Under the pieces are notes generated by a model. That model did not search any database, was not told the DNA's origin, and worked only from the letters and a program-made list of their open reading frames with translations. Below are positions 21,352 through 27,812 of a stretch of 27,812 bases of DNA, one piece after another (the stretch's first letter is position 1; each line of letters opens with the position of its first letter). Position numbers and translations under genes: made by a program. The DNA comes from an uncultured Acetatifactor sp. (lineage in GTDB: Bacteria; Bacillota; Clostridia; Lachnospirales; Lachnospiraceae), in assembly GCA_910585665.1 (NCBI GenBank), contig CAJUFI010000058.1, positions 1-27,812 on the forward strand. The letters run 5' to 3'.

Positions 21352-21420
21352 ATGGTAAAGTCTGGGTTAGTACCCATCCGGCACCCAGAGCATTTACGGC
21401 CAGGAATCGGGCGGAAATGA
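21352..21420 (+). CDS. Possible 22-residue peptide upstream of the lipoprotein gene
   Basis: A strong AAAGGAG (21337-21343) precedes an ATG that reads MVKSGLVPIRHPEHLRPGIG and two more residues before TGA. It could be a leader peptide or signal peptide next to the AgrC-like kinase, or the stump of a lost gene. It lacks a hydrophobic secretion segment. Evidence is limited to the ribosome binding site and position. Confidence 0.25.
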   Translation: MVKSGLVPIRHPEHLRPGIGRK

Positions 21421-21483
21421 CTCTGCCGGTCCTGGTGCTGGAAGGGAAGATACGGAACTGGATATAGAAAGGAAAAAGAAAAT

Positions 21484-22887
21484 ATGAAGAAATTTTGGAG
21501 AGCTTTAGGGACAATTGCTGTGGGAACGTGTTTTTTGACAGGATGCGGAAACGGACAGACAGACGGGAATTCGGGGATACAGGCCATAGACGGCAGCAAT
21601 AAGGAAAGCCAGGGGCAGAGCAATCAAGCACAGGACAATCAAGGGCAGAACAATCATGGGAAGACCATGCTGACATTGGGGACAAGCGACGCTTCCTGGG
21701 AATTGACTTATGCGGTGGATGCCTATAACGCACGGAACGGGCAATATTATGTGGAGATTGTGAATTACGTCCAGGAGGATCAGGATTATGCCGCGGCGGA
21801 GGAGCGGCTGAAACTGGATTTGGCTGCTTCAAAGGGAACGGACATCATCTGGATGGGGAGCATGGTGGCGGACGAGTTGGGATATGCAGGTGTATTGGCG
21901 GATTTGAATACCTATCTTACGCCGGAGGAGAGGGAGAAATATTTGACCAACATTTTGGAATATGCACAGACCGGTGATGCCCTTTACGAAATAGCAGCCA
22001 CTTTTATGCTTGGGTTTATTGCCGGAGACAGCGGGAAATTGGGAACGGAGACCGGTTGGGCTATGGATGAAATGCTGCAGATATTCCGTGCATACAACAA
22101 GGATGCCAATGGGTTTGGGGGTGTTGGGGTGAATACGGCACAGGAGTTGGTACAGCATGCCATAGGGGATTTTGTGGATTGGGATTCCGGTCAGGCAGAC
22201 TTCTGCAATCAGGAATTTTATGATATCCTGGAGTTTTGCAGGAATGAGAGTGGATGGGTAAAAGCCACTCAGGAAACTGTGGCATCGGGGACGCACCTGG
22301 CTGTCCGCTGCGGGCTTGCAGATGTGACGGACATACAGTATACGGATTGGCTGCTTGGGGACAATTGGGTGGTAAAGGGATGGCCCTGTCATCAGGGGTC
22401 AGGAGTAACTGTCTCATTTTGGAATTCTCTTGCCATCAGTTCTTGTAGCCAATGTCCGGAGGGAGCCTGGGATTTCCTGGAATACTATATGACTTTGGAT
22501 TGGCTGGAGGATTATGCTGCACTTCATCCCGATCTTCCGCCAAAAACATATGCAGGGATTCATGGTTTACCGTTGGACAGGCTCGCGTTTGAGGAAATGC
22601 TGGAATGGTCTACGGTGCAACAGTATTATGATGACACGGGGGAGCCTGTTCCATTCTATTTTGGAGAAGAGGGTGTACCGGATTTTTATGCGAATTCGAT
22701 GGAAGATGTGAAAAGAATCAAAGAGATAGTAGCGCTTGCAGATGGAAGGAGCCTGTCGGATGTATCGTCTGTCTGCCGGATTATCGGTGAGGAGATCAGC
22801 GGGTATAAGACAGGAGCTTTGTCAGCAGAGAAGACTGCGGAAAAAATCCAGAACCGGGTACAGCTGTACCTGGATGAGCATAAATGA
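21484..22887 (+). CDS. Extracellular solute-binding lipoprotein
   Basis: The 467-residue product has a lipoprotein signal peptide with lipobox FLTGC (Cys21), then a Gln/Asn/Ser-rich linker (22-60) and a type 1 family solute-binding fold (LTLGTSDASWELTYAVDAYNARNGQYYVEIVNY..., DIIWMGSMVADELGYAGVLADL, EGAWDFLEYYM). Such proteins bind sugars or other solutes for an ABC importer. No permease or ATPase for import is nearby, so it may feed a distant transporter or serve as a sensor accessory to the kinase upstream. The start follows AAAGG. The next gene begins 99 bp downstream behind a separate consensus promoter, so this is a single-gene unit. Confidence 0.85.
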   Translation: MKKFWRALGTIAVGTCFLTGCGNGQTDGNSGIQAIDGSNKESQGQSNQAQDNQGQNNHGKTMLTLGTSDASWELTYAVDAYNARNGQYYVEIVNYVQEDQDYAAAEERLKLDLAASKGTDIIWMGSMVADELGYAGVLADLNTYLTPEEREKYLTNILEYAQTGDALYEIAATFMLGFIAGDSGKLGTETGWAMDEMLQIFRAYNKDANGFGGVGVNTAQELVQHAIGDFVDWDSGQADFCNQEFYDILEFCRNESGWVKATQETVASGTHLAVRCGLADVTDIQYTDWLLGDNWVVKGWPCHQGSGVTVSFWNSLAISSCSQCPEGAWDFLEYYMTLDWLEDYAALHPDLPPKTYAGIHGLPLDRLAFEEMLEWSTVQQYYDDTGEPVPFYFGEEGVPDFYANSMEDVKRIKEIVALADGRSLSDVSSVCRIIGEEISGYKTGALSAEKTAEKIQNRVQLYLDEHK

Positions 22888-22909
22888 AGTATGTTTTAAA
22901 AGGCAAGTA

Positions 22910-22969
22910 GTTGACACCGCAACCATCCCATAGTATAATGGTTGCGGTGTCAACTGTTGTAAATACAAC
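22910..22969 (+). promoter_or_regulatory. Consensus promoter inside a long palindrome, MarR operator
   Basis: TTGACA (22911-22916), a 17-nt spacer and TATAAT (22934-22939) make a perfect-consensus promoter. It sits inside a perfect 17-bp inverted repeat (22910-22926 and 22938-22954, 11-nt centre). A second palindrome GTTGTAAATACAAC (22956-22969) follows directly. The layout predicts tight repression by the MarR protein encoded next and release by a drug-like ligand. The inference is supported by the matching site at 207-264. Confidence 0.8.
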
Positions 22970-22986
22970 CAATAAAGGAGCATGAC

Positions 22987-23430
22987 ATGCCCGGAATCAT
23001 GAAAACCCTGAACAACATCAGCCGCTGCCAGGCCACATACCGAAAGAAGACCATAGCGGCCCAAGACCTGTGCCCCAATCACTATGCCTTCGTGCTGAAC
23101 ATCTGCCATGCGCCAGGCCGTTCCCAGGACGAGCTCGCCAGGGCGCTGTGCCTGGACAAAAGCACCGTGGCCAGGACCCTGGCCCATCTGGAGAAGCACG
23201 GCTACATCACCCGCGTCCCCAACGAGAAGGACAGGAGACAGTACCAGGTACATCCCACGGAGAAGATGCTGGACATCTATCCCAAAGTGTTGCAGGCCAA
23301 CAAGGGATGGAACGCCCGCCTGACGGAAAATGTCCCGCCGGAAGAGCTGGAAGTCTTCCACAGAGTGCTCTCCAGAATGGAACAGAATGCGAAAAAGATT
23401 ACGGAAGAGCTGGAGGTGACATCAAGTTGA
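22987..23430 (+). CDS. MarR-family repressor
   Basis: This 147-residue winged-helix regulator has recognition helix region LCLDKSTVARTLAHLEKHGYI and wing RVPNEKDRRQYQVHPTEK, with flanking dimerisation helices as usual for MarR. The start follows AAAGGAG. It is the first gene of an operon with two exporter half-transporters; its last 4 nt overlap the next gene's TTG start. It probably represses its own promoter at 22910-22969, and binding of an exported compound would relieve this. Confidence 0.9.
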   Translation: MPGIMKTLNNISRCQATYRKKTIAAQDLCPNHYAFVLNICHAPGRSQDELARALCLDKSTVARTLAHLEKHGYITRVPNEKDRRQYQVHPTEKMLDIYPKVLQANKGWNARLTENVPPEELEVFHRVLSRMEQNAKKITEELEVTSS

Positions 23431-25145
23431 AACGGATATTTTCCTATCTTGCACCCTATAAAATGCGGATGCTGCGGGGCATCTCCATCAAGATCCTGGG
23501 CACCGTGGCAGAGCTTCTGATTCCCTTCCTGCTGACCTACATCCTGGAGAATGTCATTGTCACCATGGAAATCCCCCGCATCCTGTGGTACGGCGGGGTG
23601 ATGATTCTCTGTTCGGTGGCAGCCTGCGTGGGGAACGTGACCGCCAACCGGATGGCCGCAGGGGTCACGGCAGATTTCTCTACCGTGATGCGCAGAGACC
23701 TGTTCGCCAGTACCCTGTATTTGTCTGCCCGGGACACGGATGGATTCACGATTCCCTCCCTGGAATCCCGCATCACCTCGGACACCTACAATGTCCAGAA
23801 CTTTATCGGGATGATGCAGCGCATGGGCATCCGTGCGCCCATTTTGCTGCTTGGGGGCGTGGGGATCACCCTGTTCATGGACAGCGCCCTGTCCCTGGTG
23901 ATGATCGCCACCATGCCCCTGATCTTCCTTACCGTCTACAGCGTCGCCCGCCGGGGCGTCCCGCTGTACACCAAAGTGCAGAAGTCCACCGATGACATGA
24001 TCCGGGTGGTGCGGGAGGATGTGCTGGGCGTCCGCGTCATCAAGGCCCTTTCCAAAAACGACTTCGAGAACCGCCGCTACGATGCTTTCAACCGGGCCCT
24101 CTCAAAGCAGGAATGCCATGCCGGCATCGTGATGAACGCGGTGAATCCCATCATGACCCTGCTGATGAATCTGGGCATCGCGGGGGTCATTGCCGTGGCG
24201 GCCTACCGGGTGGCAAAGGGAACCTCCTCCGCGGCTACGGTGATTGCCTTTACCCAATACTTTACCCTGATTTCCATGGCGCTGATGTCCCTGTCCCGCA
24301 TGTTCATCATGTACACGAAATGCGCCGCCTCCGCCCGTAGGATTGCCGCGGTTCTGGACACGCCGGAATCTTTCCCGCTGACAGAGGATGACGGCAGGGG
24401 AGACCCCGCAGCCAGGATTTCCTTTGAGCAAGTGACCTTTTCCTACCTGGGCAAGAAGCCCAACCTGGAAGATATCACCCTCAGTGTCCCCAGAGGAGGA
24501 ACGCTTGGCATCATCGGCGCCACCGGCAGCGGAAAATCCACGTTTGTGAAGCTTCTGCTGCGGTTTTACGACGCCGACTCCGGCACGATTCGCATCGATG
24601 GCAGAAAGATATCCTCCTATACCCAGAAGGAGTTGACCGCCATGTTCGGCGTGGCGTTGCAAAACGACTTCCTTTACGCGGACACCATCGAGGAGAACAT
24701 ACGTTTCGGAAGGGACATTTCGGACGAACAGATACGCCGGGCCGCGAAGATTGCCCAGGCCCATGATTTCATCTCCGCCATGCCGGATGGCTATGGCCAC
24801 ATGATTTCCTCCAAGGGGACGAACCTTTCCGGCGGCCAGCGGCAGCGCATCCTGATCGCCCGGGCCATCGCCGCGGATCCCGGCATCCTGATCCTGGACG
24901 ATTCCTCCTCGGCCCTTGACTACAAGACCGACGCCAGCCTGCGCCAGGCGCTGAAGGAATCCATGTCCGCTTCCACCGTCATCACCGTGGCGCAGCGGGT
25001 CAGCTCCGTGAAAAACTGCGACCTGATCATCGTGTTGGACGAGGGCAGAATCATCGGCCGGGGAACACACGAAGAACTGATGGAAAACTGTGCGGAATAC
25101 CGGCAAATCAGCGATTCTCAGATGGGAGGTGCCTTTCTTGACTGA
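23427..25145 (+). CDS. ABC exporter half-transporter 1 (degenerate ATP site)
   Basis: The 572-residue type IV exporter subunit has an N-terminal six-helix membrane domain (about 1-310) and a C-terminal nucleotide-binding domain. Walker A GATGSGKST (364-372) and signature LSGGQ (467-471) are canonical. However, the catalytic glutamate is Asp (ILDDSSSALD, D491-D492) and the switch histidine is Gln (VAQRVSS, Q523). Combined with subunit 2 this predicts one non-hydrolytic and one active site, as in TM287/288 or BmrCD-type heterodimers. It starts with TTG at 23427 (GGAGG 10 nt upstream) and overlaps the MarR stop. It probably exports drugs or peptides. GC content is visibly higher than in the defence genes at 11-17 kb. 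Confidence 0.9.
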   Translation: MKRIFSYLAPYKMRMLRGISIKILGTVAELLIPFLLTYILENVIVTMEIPRILWYGGVMILCSVAACVGNVTANRMAAGVTADFSTVMRRDLFASTLYLSARDTDGFTIPSLESRITSDTYNVQNFIGMMQRMGIRAPILLLGGVGITLFMDSALSLVMIATMPLIFLTVYSVARRGVPLYTKVQKSTDDMIRVVREDVLGVRVIKALSKNDFENRRYDAFNRALSKQECHAGIVMNAVNPIMTLLMNLGIAGVIAVAAYRVAKGTSSAATVIAFTQYFTLISMALMSLSRMFIMYTKCAASARRIAAVLDTPESFPLTEDDGRGDPAARISFEQVTFSYLGKKPNLEDITLSVPRGGTLGIIGATGSGKSTFVKLLLRFYDADSGTIRIDGRKISSYTQKELTAMFGVALQNDFLYADTIEENIRFGRDISDEQIRRAAKIAQAHDFISAMPDGYGHMISSKGTNLSGGQRQRILIARAIAADPGILILDDSSSALDYKTDASLRQALKESMSASTVITVAQRVSSVKNCDLIIVLDEGRIIGRGTHEELMENCAEYRQISDSQMGGAFLD

Positions 25146-26961
25146 CAAACCATTGACGAATAAACCCATGACCGACAATCGTTCGACGAAAAAACGTGAC
25201 AACCGCGGAATCATGCTCCGGCTGGGGGGATATATCCTGAAGCAATGGCCGCTGTTCCTTCTTGCCGTGATACTGACCCTGGTGTCGAATCAGATGTCTC
25301 TTTTGGGTCCGCGGTATTCCGGTGCTGCAATCGATGCCATCAGCCTGTCCTCGGGGGTGGACTTTGGGGCGGTCTGGGACAGCGTAATCAAGATGATTGT
25401 CTGCTACGCCGGCTCTGCCGTCATCGCCTATTTCCTGTCGGTGATTATGGTGAACCTGAGCCAGCGAATCGTATATACCATGCGCAGACAGATTTTTGAG
25501 AAGCTGAACACGCTGCCCGTGGGGTATTTCGACACCAACGCCACCGGGGACATCATCAGCCGCATATCCTATGACGTGGATACGGTGAACACCTCCCTGT
25601 CCAACGACCTGGTGCAGGTCATGACCAGCATTTATACCGTGGTGGGCTCGCTGGTGTTCATGTGGAAGATTTCCAGGCCGATGATTCTGATTTTCGTGGT
25701 CACCGTGCCGGTTTCTGTCCTGTTCACCCGGTACCGTTCCAAAAAGGTGCGCCCTCTGTTCAGCGCCCGCTCCCGGAAGTACGGCGAGCTCAACGGCTAT
25801 GCCGAAGAGATGCTTTCCGGCTCTGCCAGCATCCGGGCATACGGGCGGCAGGACGTGATTTCGGGCCGCTTCAATACCCACAATGACGAGGCCATGGGGG
25901 CGTTCTACAATGCGGAGTACAATGCATCCCTCCTGTTCCCCACCATCAACCTGATCAACAACGTGTCCCTTTCGCTGGTGGCCATCTTCGGCGGAATCCT
26001 GTATATGTATTCCGAAAACGGCCTGATACAGGCGGGTTCCGTCCTGTTCATCACTTTGGGGGGAGTGGCGCAGTTCGTGCAGTATTCCAGGAAATTCGCC
26101 GGGCCCATCAACGAATTCTCCAACATCCTCCACGAGTTCCAGTCCGCTTTCTCGGCGGCGGAGCGGGTATTCCGGGTGCTGGACGAAGCGCCGGAGCCGG
26201 CGGACGCCGCCGATGCCCGGGAAATGGCGCAGGTGAAAGGCCAGGTGGAGCTGGACGACATCACCTTCGGCTACAAGAAGGACACCACCATTCTGCACAA
26301 TGTCTCCGTGACGGCGAAGCCGGGGCAGATGATCGCCATCGTGGGCCCCACCGGCGCGGGCAAGACCACCATCATCAACCTGCTGATGCGCTTCTACGAC
26401 CCTGTGTCCGGCGAGATTCGGGTGGACGGCGCGCCGTCCCTGAAGATCAGGCGGGAGGATCTGCGCCGCGCCTTTACCATGGTGCTCCAGGACACCTGGC
26501 TGTTCCACGGCACCATATTCGAGAACATCGTCTATGGCAGGGAAGACGCCACCATGGAGGAGGTCAGGGCAGCGGCGAAATCCGCCAAGATTGACGGATA
26601 CATCGAAAGCCTTCCCGATGGGTACGACACCCTGCTTTCAGACGACGGCGTGAACATCTCCAAGGGCCAGCGGCAGCTGATTACCATTGCCAGGGCGTTC
26701 CTGTCCGACGCTCCCATGCTGATTCTGGACGAGGCCACCTCCAATGTGGACTCCCGGACGGAGATTCAGATCCAGGAAGCCATGAACGGACTGATGCAGG
26801 GCAGGACTAGCTTCGTGATCGCCCACAGACTGTCCACCATACAGAACGCGGATACGATTCTGGTAGTCCGGGGCGGGGAGATTACCGAGCAGGGAACCCA
26901 CCAGGAACTGCTGCGGCAGGGCGGGTTCTACAGCACGCTTTATAATTCCCAGTTTGTGTAG
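25138..26961 (+). CDS. ABC exporter half-transporter 2 (catalytic partner)
   Basis: The 607-residue partner has an N-terminal hydrophilic tail with a repeated motif (TDKPLTNKPMTDN), a six-helix membrane domain (about 35-345) and a nucleotide-binding domain with Walker A GPTGAGKTT (403-411), Walker B LILDE (E532) and switch H563 intact. Its signature is ISKGQ (507-511) instead of LSGGQ. The active site would therefore combine its own Walker motifs with the LSGGQ of subunit 1, and the other site would be degenerate. The start is TTG at 25138, 8 nt after GGAGG; it overlaps subunit 1 by 8 nt. A terminator hairpin follows at 26979. Confidence 0.9.
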   Translation: MTDKPLTNKPMTDNRSTKKRDNRGIMLRLGGYILKQWPLFLLAVILTLVSNQMSLLGPRYSGAAIDAISLSSGVDFGAVWDSVIKMIVCYAGSAVIAYFLSVIMVNLSQRIVYTMRRQIFEKLNTLPVGYFDTNATGDIISRISYDVDTVNTSLSNDLVQVMTSIYTVVGSLVFMWKISRPMILIFVVTVPVSVLFTRYRSKKVRPLFSARSRKYGELNGYAEEMLSGSASIRAYGRQDVISGRFNTHNDEAMGAFYNAEYNASLLFPTINLINNVSLSLVAIFGGILYMYSENGLIQAGSVLFITLGGVAQFVQYSRKFAGPINEFSNILHEFQSAFSAAERVFRVLDEAPEPADAADAREMAQVKGQVELDDITFGYKKDTTILHNVSVTAKPGQMIAIVGPTGAGKTTIINLLMRFYDPVSGEIRVDGAPSLKIRREDLRRAFTMVLQDTWLFHGTIFENIVYGREDATMEEVRAAAKSAKIDGYIESLPDGYDTLLSDDGVNISKGQRQLITIARAFLSDAPMLILDEATSNVDSRTEIQIQEAMNGLMQGRTSFVIAHRLSTIQNADTILVVRGGEITEQGTHQELLRQGGFYSTLYNSQFV

Positions 26962-26978
26962 CGCGAGGGGGAGTTTCA

Positions 26979-27014
26979 GGGCAACGGTTCAGCGTCCAGG
27001 CTGAACCGCTGCCC
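26979..27014 (+). terminator. Terminator-like hairpin after the exporter operon
   Basis: GGGCAACGGTTCAGC and GCTGAACCGCTGCCC pair over 15 positions with a single A-C mismatch and a 6-nt loop. Only a short T-rich stretch follows, so it is strong in structure but weak in U-tract. Confidence 0.65.
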
Positions 27015-27296
27015 TCCCGAATTTCCCTTAGATTTCAACAGATTTCAACATACTTCAACCTTGCCGCGGCATCTTGACAGAAGAAGCGTTCTGTGACATA
27101 CTTTATCAAAACGCGGTTGTTAACTGATACAACTTGTCCAGGAAAAATCTCGGAAATACAACAAAAGCTGTCATGAAATCGTATCAGTTATTTGTAGATA
27201 ATTCCTAGCACATAGGAAAAAATATGGTCTGCAAAACCACTTTGAAGATTTTCAGAAATCGTAAAGAGATTTTTATAATGAAAGAAGGTGCAGATA
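27015..27296. other. Intergenic stretch with inverted repeats before the toxin pair
   Basis: No gene is seen. The stretch holds two direct copies of GATTTCAACA (27030-27050) followed by a related ACTTCAAC, a possible promoter TTGACA (27074-27079), a separated 10-bp inverted repeat TAACTGATAC (27121-27130) / GTATCAGTTA (27181-27190), and a -10 box TATAAT at 27274-27279 with a weak -35 TTCAGA 17 nt upstream. The last would give a very short leader for the antitoxin-like gene. Confidence 0.45.
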
Positions 27297-27518
27297 ATGA
27301 AGAGAGAAGACTATATATCCGATGAAACAGTTGTCAAGCGTGCGAATGCGGCAGTGAGGATTGAACTAGAGAAGAACAAGGCATTAGGGATTCCGGCGGT
27401 TATATATGACAGGGAAAGCCAGATCATATATCGTGAAAATGAAGATGGAACCCGAACGGAAGTAGGAAAAAGGATGAGAAAGGGGCGTTATGGTGAACGA
27501 GTTTCAAAAGAAGCCTGA
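27297..27518 (+). CDS. Putative antitoxin of a zeta-like toxin
   Basis: This 73-residue, charged protein (MKREDYISDETVVKRANAAVRIELEKNKALGIPAVIYDRESQIIYRENEDGTRTEVGKRM) overlaps the start of the kinase-like toxin gene by 29 nt. Small proteins with the pattern ALGIPAVIYD...IIYRENEDGT precede zeta-toxin-like genes in Clostridia and are presumed antitoxins. I prefer the ATG at 27297 over the in-frame GTG at 27288; AAAGAAGG lies upstream. A TATAAT box at 27274 probably drives the pair. Confidence 0.65.
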   Translation: MKREDYISDETVVKRANAAVRIELEKNKALGIPAVIYDRESQIIYRENEDGTRTEVGKRMRKGRYGERVSKEA

Positions 27519-27804
27519 GATTGTTGTTTTCGCCGGCCCGAACGGTTCTGGTAAGAGTACATTCACACAACTGCTGAAGCCCCCAATGGATTATATCAAT
27601 GCGGACGAAATCAAGAAATATTTAAAATGTTCTGATTTAGAAGCAGCGCAAATAGCAGAAAAACAGCGGGAAGAGCATATGGAGCAAATGAGGGAATTTT
27701 GCTTCGAAACGGTGTTGTCAACAGAGCGGAATTTGAAATTGCTAAAAAGGGCAAAAGAAAGAGGCTTCTGGCATGATGGTGGGTACTTGACCATGCCCAA
27801 TTAA
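27490..27804 (+). pseudogene. Zeta-toxin-like P-loop kinase, C-terminally truncated
   Basis: The 104 codons give the N-terminal half of a zeta/AAA_33-type kinase: Walker A GPNGSGKST (16-24), NADEI after the second strand and FCFETVLST (the conserved glutamate/substrate region). The family is usually ~190-200 residues. Here homology ends at KERGF and is followed by WHDGGYLTMPN and a stop, suggesting a rearrangement or insertion near base 27765, eight or so codons before the window ends. Intact relatives phosphorylate UDP-N-acetylglucosamine or similar substrates; this one has lost the lid and C-terminal part and is probably inactive. Confidence 0.7.
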
Positions 27805-27812
27805 CAACTGCA

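Noticed and set aside
23070..23426. N-terminal extension of exporter subunit 1 over the MarR gene
   Set aside because: The frame is open but overlaps the MarR gene. TTG at 23427 has GGAGG at the right distance and gives the usual exporter N-terminus.
24102..25214. 370-codon minus-strand frame
   Set aside because: It is antisense to exporter subunit 1, which has clear Walker and signature motifs; the reverse frame has no domain pattern.
25108..26508. 466-codon minus-strand frame
   Set aside because: It is fully antisense to the second exporter gene. His/Gly/Arg-rich low-complexity composition is typical of the shadow of a GC-rich gene.

Overview
The window looks like an accessory region of a Gram-positive, low-to-mid GC Firmicute chromosome, most probably a gut Lachnospiraceae. 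The grounds are GGAGG-type ribosome binding sites before most genes, consensus housekeeping promoters, a BspA-type leucine-rich-repeat surface protein, a yjdF riboswitch, a DUF4869 gene and an AgrA/AgrC-like pair. These are family-level inferences from reading the sequence; no database search was run.

Layout. 1-1400 holds the wreck of an ABC-exporter operon: a duplicated promoter/operator segment and an exporter gene missing both ends. 1262-2920 has a membrane-anchored unknown protein and a membrane-bound Xre regulator. 2957-3773 is an IS66-type remnant with perfect 24-bp inverted ends and no catalytic core. 3941-6229 encodes a BspA-like surface protein and a zinc-ribbon membrane protein cut by a ~75-bp palindromic insert. 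On the minus strand, 6333-7930 is a metallophosphoesterase/DUF1963 operon. 8055-9436 holds an AAA-ATPase/nuclease fragment, a PemK/MazF toxin gene with a separately promoted structured-RNA locus behind it, and a small frameshifted gene. A DJ-1/PfpI protein (9522) follows, then a yjdF riboswitch with a yjdF gene truncated into a bioA remnant that ends in a 21-bp minisatellite.

11.4-17.4 kb is the most interesting part. It holds two AT-richer operons, each with its own promoter, built on an ATPase plus TOPRIM-like logic: DUF4869 with a fused P-loop/TOPRIM-like protein (11573-12992), and an AAA/ABC-like ATPase with a separate RloB/TOPRIM-like protein (15292-17353). An AraC-methyltransferase fusion lies between them. 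This resembles a phage-defence island. The second operon is analogous to PARIS/RloAB-type OLD-like systems; I do not recognise the first as a described system.

17.4-27.8 kb is regulatory and export-related: a GGDEF diguanylate cyclase, a LytTR response regulator with a GHKL sensor kinase, an orphan solute-binding lipoprotein, an intact MarR/ABC/ABC heterodimeric exporter operon under a palindromic consensus promoter, and a truncated zeta-like toxin with its putative antitoxin. The intact MarR operon and the ruined operon at the window start share promoter and operator architecture, so they are paralogues.
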